Below, one piece after another: positions 1 through 9,598 of a stretch of 64,000 bases of DNA. The notes below the pieces were generated by a model. It was given only the letters and a program-made list of their open reading frames with translations, made no database searches and was not told the origin of the DNA. The DNA lies in assembly GCA_947254645.1 (NCBI GenBank), contig CAMYDW010000005.1, positions 1 to 64,000 on the forward strand. Direction: 5' to 3'. The stretch's first letter is position 1, and each line of letters begins with the position of its first letter. Source of the DNA: an uncultured Peptococcaceae bacterium. GTDB lineage: Bacteria; Bacillota; Peptococcia; Peptococcales; Peptococcaceae. The position numbers and the translations under genes are program-made.

Positions 1-150
1 GTACCTAAAGATTCTCATGGTATTGATATGATGATTCAAATTTTTAAAAAAATTGTTTTTTCTGTAATTGTATATGCTATCCACGCTGATGTTCCATTGA
101 GCATCGCTGATTTTGGCGTTGGATATTTCAAACGATATAAGATAGCTTAG
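1..150 (+). CDS. 3' end of an unrecognised gene (partial)
   Basis: An open frame runs from the first base to a TAG stop at 148-150 and encodes the last 49 residues of a protein cut by the window edge. It has a hydrophobic patch (IVFSVIVYAI) and a basic C-terminus (YFKRYKIA). I recognise no family. A terminator hairpin begins at base 142, so the last codons and the stop form its 5' arm, which supports this being a real transcribed gene end. The alternative is a chance open frame. Confidence 0.45.
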   Translation, partial: VPKDSHGIDMMIQIFKKIVFSVIVYAIHADVPLSIADFGVGYFKRYKIA

Positions 151-186
151 ATGAAATTTTTGTATTTCATTTAAGCTATTTTTATT
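142..186 (+). terminator. Intrinsic terminator overlapping a stop codon
   Basis: Arms at 142-157 and 164-179 pair over 16 positions with one G-U wobble and are followed by a T-rich run. The upstream gene's TAG stop lies in the left arm. It separates the partial gene from carA. Confidence 0.75.
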
Positions 187-247
187 ATATATTTTAAATT
201 ATTACTATGACAAGATTGCCAATCTATTAAAAAGGAGTTCGATTTTC

Positions 248-1318
248 TTGAGAAAAAAAACTTATCTGTGTTTGGAAGACGGTACCGTCTTCCAAGGAGA
301 ATCCTTTGGTGCCGAGGGTACCGTCATTGCTGAAATCGTCTTTACTACTGCAATGACTGGTTATTTGGAAACATTGACTGACCCTAGTTATTATGGACAA
401 ATCGTGCTCCAAACCTTCCCTCTTATCGGCAACTACGGCATCATCGAAGAGGACTTTGAAGCACCACATCCAGCTTGTAGTGGTTATGTCATCAAAGATC
501 TATGCGATGTCCCATCCAATTTTCGTGGGACAAGCACCTTAGATGCTTATTTAAAGAAAGAAAATATTGTTGGGATTCGTGGCATTGACACACGTGCACT
601 TACAAAGCGTATTCGTGAACACGGCGTCATGAATGCTGTATTGACAACCGATCAAGAAAAAGCAATCACCACAAATCTTAAAGAGTTTTCAATCGTTAAC
701 GCAGTCCCATCTGTAACCATTAAAAATACTAAGACAGTTGCTGCATCGGCTGGCGCAAAACGTGTGGTTTTATGGGACTTTGGTGCCAAAGATAACATTG
801 AACGTGAGTTAAGCAATCGTGGTGCTGAAGTCATTCGTATTCCATCTACCAGCACTGCAAACGATATCATCAAGCTCAATCCAGACGGCATCATGCTTTC
901 CAATGGGCCTGGGGATCCAATGGAAGCAGCTGGCGTGATTGAAGAGCTTAAACTACTTCTTGACAAAAAAATTCCAACCTTTGGTATTTGCTTAGGACAT
1001 CAGTTACTTGCGCTCAGCCATGGTTTTAAAACTTTTAAATTAAAATATGGTCACAGAGGCGCCAATCAGCCTGTACGCGATACAGATACTGGCCGCATTT
1101 ATATTACTACTCAAAACCATGGTTATGCTGTGGATAATGATAGTGTCGATGACACCATTGCAAAAGTTCGTTTTGTCAATTCAAACGATAACACCTGCGA
1201 AGGGGTTGACTATATTAACGAGCCTAGTTTCTCAGTGCAATTCCATCCAGAAGCATGCGCTGGGCCAAAAGACACTGCATACTTGTTTGACCGTTTCTTT
1301 GAAATGATGGAGGGATAA
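248..1318 (+). CDS. carA: Carbamoyl-phosphate synthase small (glutaminase) subunit
   Basis: The small subunit hydrolyses glutamine and passes ammonia to CarB for carbamoyl phosphate synthesis, used for pyrimidines and arginine. The 356 residues match the usual length. An N-terminal CPSase small-chain domain is followed by a class I amidotransferase domain with nucleophile Cys248 (GICLGHQ) and the His333/Glu335 pair (FHPEA). The start is TTG at 248, preceded by AAGGAG at 231-236. carB follows after one base, so the two are translationally linked. No pyrR-type attenuator is visible in the short leader. Whether it serves pyrimidine or arginine synthesis cannot be told; pyrAA is an alternative name. 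Confidence 0.96.
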   Translation: MRKKTYLCLEDGTVFQGESFGAEGTVIAEIVFTTAMTGYLETLTDPSYYGQIVLQTFPLIGNYGIIEEDFEAPHPACSGYVIKDLCDVPSNFRGTSTLDAYLKKENIVGIRGIDTRALTKRIREHGVMNAVLTTDQEKAITTNLKEFSIVNAVPSVTIKNTKTVAASAGAKRVVLWDFGAKDNIERELSNRGAEVIRIPSTSTANDIIKLNPDGIMLSNGPGDPMEAAGVIEELKLLLDKKIPTFGICLGHQLLALSHGFKTFKLKYGHRGANQPVRDTDTGRIYITTQNHGYAVDNDSVDDTIAKVRFVNSNDNTCEGVDYINEPSFSVQFHPEACAGPKDTAYLFDRFFEMMEG

Positions 1319-1319
1319 T

Positions 1320-4300
1320 ATGCCATTAGATAATAGTATAAAAAAAGTTCTTGTTATTGGTTCTGGTCCAATTGTTATTGGACAAGCTGCAGAATTTGAC
1401 TACGCAGGCACTCAAGCTTGTCAGGCCCTTAAAGAAAATGATATTGATATCGTACTAATTAACTCTAATCCTGCTACAATCATGACCGATGAATCCATGG
1501 CAAATCATGTTTACATCGAGCCATTGACCCTTGAAACAGTCAAGCGTGTCATCAAAAAAGAAAAACCAGATAGTATTCTCTCTACCCTTGGTGGACAAAC
1601 TGGGTTAACCTTATCTATGCAGTTGGCTAAAGAAGGTTTTTTAGCACGACATAATGTAAAATTACTCGGTGCAAATCCTGAAACAATTGATAAAGCCGAA
1701 GACCGTCAATTATTTAAAGATGCAATGGAAGCCATCAACCAACCAACCATTGCTTCTAAGGTTGTAACAGACACTATGTCTGCCTTGGCTTATGCCAAAG
1801 AAATTGGCTATCCTGTTATTGTTCGTCCAGCATTTACCCTTGGGGGAAGCGGCGGTGGTATCACCTATAACGAGCAAGAGTTATCAGTTACAGCTGAAAA
1901 CGGCTTAAAGCAATCTCCAATTCATCAGATTCTTGTTGAAAAATGTATCTCTGGCTGGAAAGAAATTGAATTCGAAGTTATTCGTGACCGTGCTGGCAAT
2001 ACCATCACTGTTTGTTCTATGGAAAACTTCGACCCTGTTGGGGTTCATACTGGCGACTCTATCGTTATTGCACCAGCAGTGACACTGGCAGATAAAGAAT
2101 ATCAAATGCTTCGTTCTGCTGCCCTCAATATCATCAACGAGCTGGGTGTTGAAGGGGGTTGCAATGTTCAATTCGCGCTTCATCCTGAAAGCTTTGAATA
2201 TGCAGTAATCGAAGTAAACCCTCGTGTTTCCCGTTCTTCTGCCCTCGCTTCCAAAGCAACAGGATACCCAATTGCTAAAATTGCCACCAAAATTGCCCTT
2301 GGTTATACCCTTGATGAAATTCCAAATGTTGTCACTGGCAAAACATATGCTTCTTTCGAGCCTGCCCTTGATTATGTTGCTGTTAAATTCCCAAAATGGC
2401 CATTTGACAAGTTCATTTACGCAAAACGTGATCTTGGCACACAAATGAAAGCCACTGGCGAAGTAATGGCTATTGCAGATACTTTTGAAATGGCTCTTAT
2501 GAAAGCGGTACGCGGTGCCGAAATCAAGCAAAATACATTACGCCATCATGCTTTTGAAGATTTAAACGAAGAAGCCCTTCTTCCACTGATGTCCAATGCC
2601 AGCGATTTGCGCTTATTTGCCGTTTATGAAGGACTCTATCGTGGCATGAGCATTGATGAAATGCATAAACTTACCATGATTGATGAATGGTTCTTAGCAA
2701 AACTTTGCAAGTTGGTAGACTTTGAAAAGAAAATCCTAAATAGTACCATCAGCAAAGAAGAATATATTCTTGGTAAGAAGCTTGGTTTTACTGATAAAAC
2801 CATGGAAAAATTGAGCGGTAATGCATTACCAATGACCCTCGCACCTCTATATAAGATGGTTGATACTTGTGCTGGAGAGTTTTCTGCTGAAACCCCTTAC
2901 TTCTATTCTGTATACAACACCCCTGAAGAAGGCGGCGAAAACGAAGCCCTCGCACCGATTGAGCAATCAGAAAAGAAACGTGTCATCGTCTTTGGCTCTG
3001 GTCCAATCCGAATTGGTCAAGGAATTGAGTTTGACTATTCCAGTGTACACTCTGTATGGGCCCTTAAAAAACTAGGGTATGAAGTCATTACCATCAATAA
3101 CAACCCTGAAACGGTTTCTACAGACTTCGATACTGCCAATCGTTTATATTTCGAACCTGTTACTTGGGAAGATGTCAAACCAATTATTGATATTGAACAA
3201 CCTATTGGCGTGGTTGTCGCTTACGGCGGTCAAACTGCTATTAAATTAACAGAAGACTTGGCTAAAAATGGCATCAAAATCATTGGTACTTCTGCAGATG
3301 GGATTGATATGGCTGAAGACCGTGAACGATTCGATGCTCTTTTGACAAAACTTGATATCAAACGTCCAGCAGGACATACAGTCTTCACTGAAGCAGAAGC
3401 CCTTAAGGTTGCACATGACATTGGTTATCCAGTGCTTATGCGTCCATCCTATGTTCTTGGCGGACAAAATATGATCATTGCTTTCTCTGATGCAGACATT
3501 CAAGAATACATGAAGGTCATCATCGCAGCCAATGACGCTGACAACCCAATTCTTATCGACAAATATCTGAACGGAATTGAAATTGAAATTGATGCCATTA
3601 CCGACGGGGAAGATATTCTCATCCCTGGGATTCTAGAACATATTGAACGTACTGGGATTCACTCTGGCGACTCTATCGCTGTTTATCCAGCACCACATAT
3701 TTCTCCAGAAATGGAAGAAAAAATTGTGGCACACACCAAAGCATTGTGCAAAGGCTTAGGGGCAATTGGACTCACCAATATTCAATATATTGTTTATGAT
3801 GATGAACTGTACGTAATCGAAGTAAATCCTCGTGCTTCTAGAACTGTCCCTTACATCAGTAAAGTAACGGGCGTTCCAATGATTGACTTGGCTACACGCG
3901 TGAGTTTTGACGAAAAACTTGTCGACCTCGGCTATGGCACAGGCTTGTATCCAAAGAGTAAATATGTAGCCATCAAAGTTCCTGTATTCTCTTTTGAAAA
4001 ATTAACCGATGTGGATACCCAACTCGGGCCTGAAATGAAATCCACTGGCGAAGTATTGGGCATGGGTACAACAGAACTTGAAGCCCTCTACAAAGGTCTC
4101 ATCGCAGCTGGCTATACCATTAAACGTGATGGCGGGGTATTTATTTCTGTTAGAGATGCTGACAAGCCTGAAATTGCTGCTATTGCTCGTAAATTCTATA
4201 ATCAAGGATTTAATCTTTATGCAACTAAAGGAACTGCTGCCGTACTGGATGCAGAAGATTTAGACGTGATTATTGTCGATAAAATCTATGAAAACTCCGA

Positions 4301-4526
4301 AAATAACGCTTTCAGCTTGCTTGACACTGGAAAGGTTGACTATATTATTTCAACTTCTACAAAAGGTAGAGATCCAGCAAGAGACTCTGTTATCTTTAGA
4401 CGCAAGGCTGTGACCCTCGGTATTCCAACCCTTACTGCTATTGATACTGCCAATGCACTTATCGACAGCATCTGCAGCAACTACAACCAACGTAACACCA
4501 TTCTCGTTGATTTCAAAAATATGTAA
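1320..4526 (+). CDS. carB: Carbamoyl-phosphate synthase large subunit
   Basis: CarB makes carbamoyl phosphate from bicarbonate, ammonia delivered by CarA, and two ATP. The 1068 residues have the duplicated architecture: two homologous ATP-grasp halves, each beginning with a GSGPI.IGQ..EFDY motif (near residues 14 and 559), and a C-terminal MGS-like allosteric domain from about residue 935. The ATG lies one base after the carA stop and depends on an RBS in the carA tail. The gene is followed by a terminator shared with the convergent purL. No truncation is seen. Confidence 0.97.
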   Translation: MPLDNSIKKVLVIGSGPIVIGQAAEFDYAGTQACQALKENDIDIVLINSNPATIMTDESMANHVYIEPLTLETVKRVIKKEKPDSILSTLGGQTGLTLSMQLAKEGFLARHNVKLLGANPETIDKAEDRQLFKDAMEAINQPTIASKVVTDTMSALAYAKEIGYPVIVRPAFTLGGSGGGITYNEQELSVTAENGLKQSPIHQILVEKCISGWKEIEFEVIRDRAGNTITVCSMENFDPVGVHTGDSIVIAPAVTLADKEYQMLRSAALNIINELGVEGGCNVQFALHPESFEYAVIEVNPRVSRSSALASKATGYPIAKIATKIALGYTLDEIPNVVTGKTYASFEPALDYVAVKFPKWPFDKFIYAKRDLGTQMKATGEVMAIADTFEMALMKAVRGAEIKQNTLRHHAFEDLNEEALLPLMSNASDLRLFAVYEGLYRGMSIDEMHKLTMIDEWFLAKLCKLVDFEKKILNSTISKEEYILGKKLGFTDKTMEKLSGNALPMTLAPLYKMVDTCAGEFSAETPYFYSVYNTPEEGGENEALAPIEQSEKKRVIVFGSGPIRIGQGIEFDYSSVHSVWALKKLGYEVITINNNPETVSTDFDTANRLYFEPVTWEDVKPIIDIEQPIGVVVAYGGQTAIKLTEDLAKNGIKIIGTSADGIDMAEDRERFDALLTKLDIKRPAGHTVFTEAEALKVAHDIGYPVLMRPSYVLGGQNMIIAFSDADIQEYMKVIIAANDADNPILIDKYLNGIEIEIDAITDGEDILIPGILEHIERTGIHSGDSIAVYPAPHISPEMEEKIVAHTKALCKGLGAIGLTNIQYIVYDDELYVIEVNPRASRTVPYISKVTGVPMIDLATRVSFDEKLVDLGYGTGLYPKSKYVAIKVPVFSFEKLTDVDTQLGPEMKSTGEVLGMGTTELEALYKGLIAAGYTIKRDGGVFISVRDADKPEIAAIARKFYNQGFNLYATKGTAAVLDAEDLDVIIVDKIYENSENNAFSLLDTGKVDYIISTSTKGRDPARDSVIFRRKAVTLGIPTLTAIDTANALIDSICSNYNQRNTILVDFKNM

Positions 4527-4542
4527 TAAAATAAAAAAGATA

Positions 4543-4577
4543 AAAAAAGCGTAGCCCTAGGGCTACGCTTTTTTACT
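4543..4577. terminator. Bidirectional terminator between carB and purL
   Basis: A perfect palindrome of 16-base arms (AAAAAAGCGTAGCCCT and its complement) centred at 4559. A-rich and T-rich flanks let it work for both carB (+) and the purine operon (-). Confidence 0.93.
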
Positions 4578-7500
4578 TTAAATTTTGAAATAATTGACAC
4601 CATTTTCGAAAATAGGTTGCCATTTATTGCCAGGAATATTTTTACAAATATTTTCACCAACACGTTCACTATGACCCATTTTACCAAGGATTTTGCCGTC
4701 GGGACTTATTAATCCTTCAATTGCTGCATAAGAGCCATTGATATTATAAGGCATATCAGTAGCAATGTTATTGTTCATATCCACATATTGGGTTAAAACT
4801 TGTCCATTGTCAAACAAACCTCGGATGGTTTCTTCGCCTGCAACAAAGCGGCCTTCCCCATGAGAGAACGGAATATGATAAGTGGTACCAACTGCCATAT
4901 TTGCCAACCAAGGAGAGCGATTGCTGACCAATTGCGTCAACGCATATTTTGATTGGTGACGGCCAATGGTGTTGAAGGTCAATGTACAATCATTTTTTGT
5001 CGGATTGATAATTTTACCGTATGGCAATAATCCCAATTTTACAAGTGCTTGGAAACCATTACAGATGCCTAGCATTAAGCCGTCATTGACATGCAACAAT
5101 TTTTCAATTGCTTCTGAAAGACGTGCATTTCTGAAGAAGGCAGCAATATATTTTCCAGAGCCATCTGGTTCATCACCAAATGAAAATCCACCAGGAAGAA
5201 TCAACATCTGTGCATCAGACAAAGCTTTTTCCATTGCATCGATAGAGGATTGTAGTCTCTCTGGTGTTAAATTACCGATCACCACTGGTTCTACTGTGGC
5301 ACCAGCGCGTTCTAAAATGCGTGCAGTGTCATACTCACAGTTGGTTCCAGGGAATACAGCAAGCACGGCTTTAGGAGCGCCTTTGAGCTGACCATTAAAA
5401 CGATAAGCTGGTTGCTCTTGAGTTGCTGTCTCGAAACGCTTTTCCTCATGATAATCATTTTCAGCTGTGGTTGGATAAATTTCTTCCAAGACGTTGAAAT
5501 AAGCATCGTGAAGACTTTCAAGGGCTACTTTTTCATTTTGCCAAGCGAATTGATAATCCATATCCACAGTACCAATAATGGTATTCTCCAAATTGATTGG
5601 TGCTGCCAATTCTAGAATCAATGTACCAACAGCAGGTTGGAAGAGCGCTTTGAAATCACAATCTTCACTGAAAGCAAGGCCTAGGCGGTTGCCGATGGCC
5701 ATCTTATACAAGCCTTCAATGATACCACCTTGTCCAACACTCCATGCAGATACAACAGCGCCTTGTTCAATAGCATTCTGAAGCGCATCAAAAAATTCAT
5801 TGAATTTCTCAGCATCCACACGTCCATCTTTTCTTCGAGGCACAGAAACTGTAACCACTTGGTGACCCGCTTCTTTAAATTCTGGACTAATCACACGATT
5901 TGCTTCAGAAATAGTGGTTGCAAAGGAAATGAGCGTTGGTGGTACATCCATATCTTCAAAAGAACCACTCATGGAGTCTTTACCACCAATTGCAGGAAGT
6001 GCCAAGTCATACTGTGCAGACAATGCACCAAGCAATGCTTTAAATGGTTGGCCCCATCTTTCTGGTTGATTCTTGATGCTATGAAAATATTCCTGTAAGG
6101 AAAGATAAATATCTCTAGATTTGGTACCTGCCGCCATTAATTTCATGACAGATTCTAATACCGCATGATAAGCGCCCCAGAATTGGTTGCGCATCATTGC
6201 ATCTGGAGAGAATCCATACGCAAACATACTCACTGTATTGGTTTGTCCATGAAGCACTGGAATTTTTGATACCATGGTCTGAATTGGGGTCGCTTGATAT
6301 TTACCGCCTAGTGGGAAGAGAACGGTGCCTGCACCAATGGTAGAGTCAAACTGTTCTGTCAATCCAGTCTTAGCACAAATATTGAGCTTGGATAAATGAT
6401 TTTTAAGAGCGCTCTCTTTATCATCAGAAACAGTAATTTCTTCAACACCATCTAAATCTTTTTTAGCAACCACGGTTGTTGTTTTTTCAGCACCTGCTGA
6501 ATCTAAAAATGGTCTTGCCAAATCAACGATGTGTTGGCCTTTATATTCAATAATCAAACGATTGGTATCAGTCACTTCTGCTACCACAGTAGCTTCTAAA
6601 TTTTCTTCATAGGCCGTCTTTTTAAAGAGCTCCCAATTTTCTTTGGCAATGACACACGCCATACGTTCTTGGGATTCAGAAATAGCCAATTCAGTACCAG
6701 TCAAGCCTTCGTATTTCTTTGGCACACGATCAAGATAGACATGCAAGCTATCAGCCAATTCGCCAATAGCAACAGATACCCCACCTGCCCCAAAGTCATT
6801 ACAACGCTTAATCATGCTAGCAATTTCTGGATGACGGAATAAACGTTGAAGTTTACGTTCTTCAACAGGATTCCCTTTTTGTACTTCTGCACCAGAGGTT
6901 TCTAAGGATTCAATGTTGTGATTTTTTGAAGAGCCAGTCGCACCACCACAACCATCACGTCCTGTTTTACCGCCCAAGAGAACAATGATATCACCATCTG
7001 CTGGACGTTCACGCACAATATTTTCAGCTGGAGCAGCTGCAACAACCGCACCCACTTCCATGCGTTTTGCTTCATAGCCTGGATGATAGACTTCATCAAC
7101 AATGCCTGTTGCCATACCGATTTGGTTGCCATAAGCAGAGAAACCTTTTGCTGCCAAGGTGCAAATTTTTCTTTGTGGCAGCTTACCAGCCAAGGTATCT
7201 TCAACACGTTTACGTGGATCTGCTGCGCCAGTCACACGCATACTTTGATATACATAGCTTCTGCCACTCAACGGGTCGCGAATAGCGCCACCCAAACAGG
7301 TTGCTGCACCACCATATGGCTCAATTTCAGTTGGATGATTGTGGGTTTCATTCTTGAACATGTAAATCCAAGGTTTTTTCACCCCATCAACATCAACTTC
7401 AGTCTTAATGCTGCATGCATTGATTTCTTCGCTTTCATCGAGATTGCGTACTAGTTCATGCTTTTTCAAATATTTGGTTGAAATCGTCCCTAAATCCATC

Positions 7501-8312
7501 AATGTAATTGGTGGCACTTTTTCACGACCAGCATAAACATCCTCACGCAAAGCCAAATATTCTTTGTAAATTTCTTCCACTGCGGGATCTTCAATGGTCA
7601 CATCTTCAATCTTTGTATGGAAGGTGGTGTGACGGCAATGGTCAGACCAATAAGTGTCTACAACACGTAATTCTGTCTCAGTTGGTTGACGGCCTTCTTC
7701 TTCAAAATACTGTTGTAGGTAGTTTAAATCGTCGACATCCATCGACAAGCGGTAGTTGTCAATAATTCTCTTTAACCCTGCTTCATCTGCGCCTAATAAT
7801 CCTTCTACAGACGGTACGGTATCATCAGATGGCGCTGCTTTTTCAAAGGCTGCAGGTTTTTCTAATGATGCCACTCTTGCTTCTACAGGGTTAACCAAAT
7901 AAGCGGTCATGGCTTTAAGTTGCGCCTCATCAAAATCACCTGTTAATACGTAAACCAATGCAGTTTTAACAGCTGGTTTTTCGTGACTGATGACTTCAAT
8001 ACATTGAGAGCAGGAATCTGCACGTTGATCATATTGACCTGGAAGTGGTTCTACAGCAATCATCGGTTTATTTAAGTAGGTTTCTGGTAAAGCTTCCACA
8101 TAAACCTGGTCTACACGTGGTTCGGAAAGAACCAAATTCGCAACATCTTCCATTGAAACATCACTAGAAAACTGCAAATCGTAACGACGAATAATTTGTA
8201 CATTTTCTAAACCGTTGATGCCTAATTCCTTAATAAATGCCTGCTTCAATGCTTCGTTTTCTTGCCTAAAGTTTTCTTTACGTTCTACAAAAAAACGTTT
8301 TATTTCACTCAT
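4578..8312 (-). CDS. purL: Phosphoribosylformylglycinamidine synthase, single chain
   Basis: Converts FGAR to FGAM with ATP and glutamine, the fourth step of purine synthesis. At 1244 residues it is the long fused form, of the clostridial type rather than the PurS/PurQ/short PurL complex. The N-terminal PurS-like region and two AIR-synthase-type halves are followed by a C-terminal glutamine amidotransferase domain with nucleophile Cys1084 (GICNGFQ) and the GGFSFGDE loop. The ATG at 8312 has GGAGG 8 bases upstream. It is the last gene of the purine operon, 12 bases after purD, and ends at a bidirectional terminator. No separate purQ or purS is needed. Confidence 0.96.
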   Translation of the reverse strand: MSEIKRFFVERKENFRQENEALKQAFIKELGINGLENVQIIRRYDLQFSSDVSMEDVANLVLSEPRVDQVYVEALPETYLNKPMIAVEPLPGQYDQRADSCSQCIEVISHEKPAVKTALVYVLTGDFDEAQLKAMTAYLVNPVEARVASLEKPAAFEKAAPSDDTVPSVEGLLGADEAGLKRIIDNYRLSMDVDDLNYLQQYFEEEGRQPTETELRVVDTYWSDHCRHTTFHTKIEDVTIEDPAVEEIYKEYLALREDVYAGREKVPPITLMDLGTISTKYLKKHELVRNLDESEEINACSIKTEVDVDGVKKPWIYMFKNETHNHPTEIEPYGGAATCLGGAIRDPLSGRSYVYQSMRVTGAADPRKRVEDTLAGKLPQRKICTLAAKGFSAYGNQIGMATGIVDEVYHPGYEAKRMEVGAVVAAAPAENIVRERPADGDIIVLLGGKTGRDGCGGATGSSKNHNIESLETSGAEVQKGNPVEERKLQRLFRHPEIASMIKRCNDFGAGGVSVAIGELADSLHVYLDRVPKKYEGLTGTELAISESQERMACVIAKENWELFKKTAYEENLEATVVAEVTDTNRLIIEYKGQHIVDLARPFLDSAGAEKTTTVVAKKDLDGVEEITVSDDKESALKNHLSKLNICAKTGLTEQFDSTIGAGTVLFPLGGKYQATPIQTMVSKIPVLHGQTNTVSMFAYGFSPDAMMRNQFWGAYHAVLESVMKLMAAGTKSRDIYLSLQEYFHSIKNQPERWGQPFKALLGALSAQYDLALPAIGGKDSMSGSFEDMDVPPTLISFATTISEANRVISPEFKEAGHQVVTVSVPRRKDGRVDAEKFNEFFDALQNAIEQGAVVSAWSVGQGGIIEGLYKMAIGNRLGLAFSEDCDFKALFQPAVGTLILELAAPINLENTIIGTVDMDYQFAWQNEKVALESLHDAYFNVLEEIYPTTAENDYHEEKRFETATQEQPAYRFNGQLKGAPKAVLAVFPGTNCEYDTARILERAGATVEPVVIGNLTPERLQSSIDAMEKALSDAQMLILPGGFSFGDEPDGSGKYIAAFFRNARLSEAIEKLLHVNDGLMLGICNGFQALVKLGLLPYGKIINPTKNDCTLTFNTIGRHQSKYALTQLVSNRSPWLANMAVGTTYHIPFSHGEGRFVAGEETIRGLFDNGQVLTQYVDMNNNIATDMPYNINGSYAAIEGLISPDGKILGKMGHSERVGENICKNIPGNKWQPIFENGVNYFKI

Positions 8313-8324
8313 ACTAAGCCTCCA

Positions 8325-9584
8325 TTATAATGCACGTGCACCAATATCACGACGATATTGCATATGGTCAAATTGGATTTTTTCAACGGCACCATAGCAT
8401 TTTTCAATCGCACCTGCAATAGTCCCATCCATGGCAGTCACACCTAATACACGACCACCATTTGTAACGATTTCACCATCTTTTTCAGCTGTACCAGAAT
8501 GGAATACTTGGGCTTCATCTGCGGCAATATTTTCCAATCCATGAATCGCTACGCCTTTTTCAGATGACGCTGGATAACCACCAGAAGCCATAATGACGCA
8601 AACTGCTGCTTCATCATGCCATTCAATATTCGCCGTATCCACATGACCTTCCAAGGCAGCTACAAAAATATCTACCAAATCACTCTTGAGACGCATAAGA
8701 ATTGGTTGGGTTTCAGGATCCCCAAAGCGTACATTATATTCTAAAACACGTGGTCCTTTTTCTGTAAGCATTAAACCTGTGTACAAGATACCAACAAATG
8801 GCATTCCTTCTTCGCGCATTGCGTTGATAGTTGGTTCGATGATGGTTTCATTGACAATTTTAGCCATTGCATCTGTATACACTGGTGCTGGAGAATACGC
8901 CCCCATACCACCTGTATTTGGACCCTTGTCGCCATCATAAATACGCTTATGGTCTTGTGCAGAAACCATTGGACGTACATGTTCACCATCAGCAAAGGCC
9001 AATACACTGACTTCAGGCCCAACCATAAACTCCTCAATAACAATTTTATTGCTTGCATCGCCAAAAAGATGTGCTTCTAGCATATCATCAATTGCTTGAT
9101 AAGCCTCTTCCTTGGTGTCACAGATAATGACACCCTTCCCTGCTGCAAGCCCATCTGCTTTTACAACACAAGGCACACCAATCTCATCAACAAAGGCTTT
9201 AGCGTTGTTAACATCTGAAAAAGTATCAAAGGCCGCTGTAGGAATATTGTATTTCTTCATTAATTCCTTAGAAAACGCCTTACTACCTTCTAGCATTGCT
9301 GCCCTTTGACTTGGCCCAAAGCAGGCCAATCCAGCAGCTTGAAAAGCATCTACAATACCGAGGGTAAGAGGCAATTCAGGACCAACCACTGTTAAATCAA
9401 TATTTTCAGCTTTTGCAAATTCTACCAAAGCATCGATTTCATCTACACCAATGTGTACCAAAGTAGCAAGATCAATCATGCCCACGTTACCTGGTGCCAC
9501 AAATAACTCGGTATCTGGGTGCTGTGCCAACTTCCACAACAGAGCGTGCTCTCTGCCACCACTACCAACGACTAATATTTTCAT
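8325..9584 (-). CDS. purD: Phosphoribosylamine-glycine ligase (GAR synthetase)
   Basis: Ligates glycine to phosphoribosylamine using ATP, the second purine step. The 419 residues are full length. The N-terminal GSGGREHALLWKL motif, the ATP-grasp body (VVKADGLAAGKGVI) and the FGDPETQP metal-binding motif are all present. It starts with ATG and has AGGAG/GAGG upstream. It lies between purH (14-base gap) and purL (12-base gap) in the purine operon. Confidence 0.96.
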   Translation of the reverse strand: MKILVVGSGGREHALLWKLAQHPDTELFVAPGNVGMIDLATLVHIGVDEIDALVEFAKAENIDLTVVGPELPLTLGIVDAFQAAGLACFGPSQRAAMLEGSKAFSKELMKKYNIPTAAFDTFSDVNNAKAFVDEIGVPCVVKADGLAAGKGVIICDTKEEAYQAIDDMLEAHLFGDASNKIVIEEFMVGPEVSVLAFADGEHVRPMVSAQDHKRIYDGDKGPNTGGMGAYSPAPVYTDAMAKIVNETIIEPTINAMREEGMPFVGILYTGLMLTEKGPRVLEYNVRFGDPETQPILMRLKSDLVDIFVAALEGHVDTANIEWHDEAAVCVIMASGGYPASSEKGVAIHGLENIAADEAQVFHSGTAEKDGEIVTNGGRVLGVTAMDGTIAGAIEKCYGAVEKIQFDHMQYRRDIGARAL

Positions 9585-9598
9585 ACAACGTTCCTCTC

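Noticed and set aside
4966..5391. Plus-strand frames of up to 140 codons opposite purL.
   Set aside because: They are antisense shadows of a conserved gene; no RBS, no family resemblance. Similar shadows occur opposite most genes and were left out.
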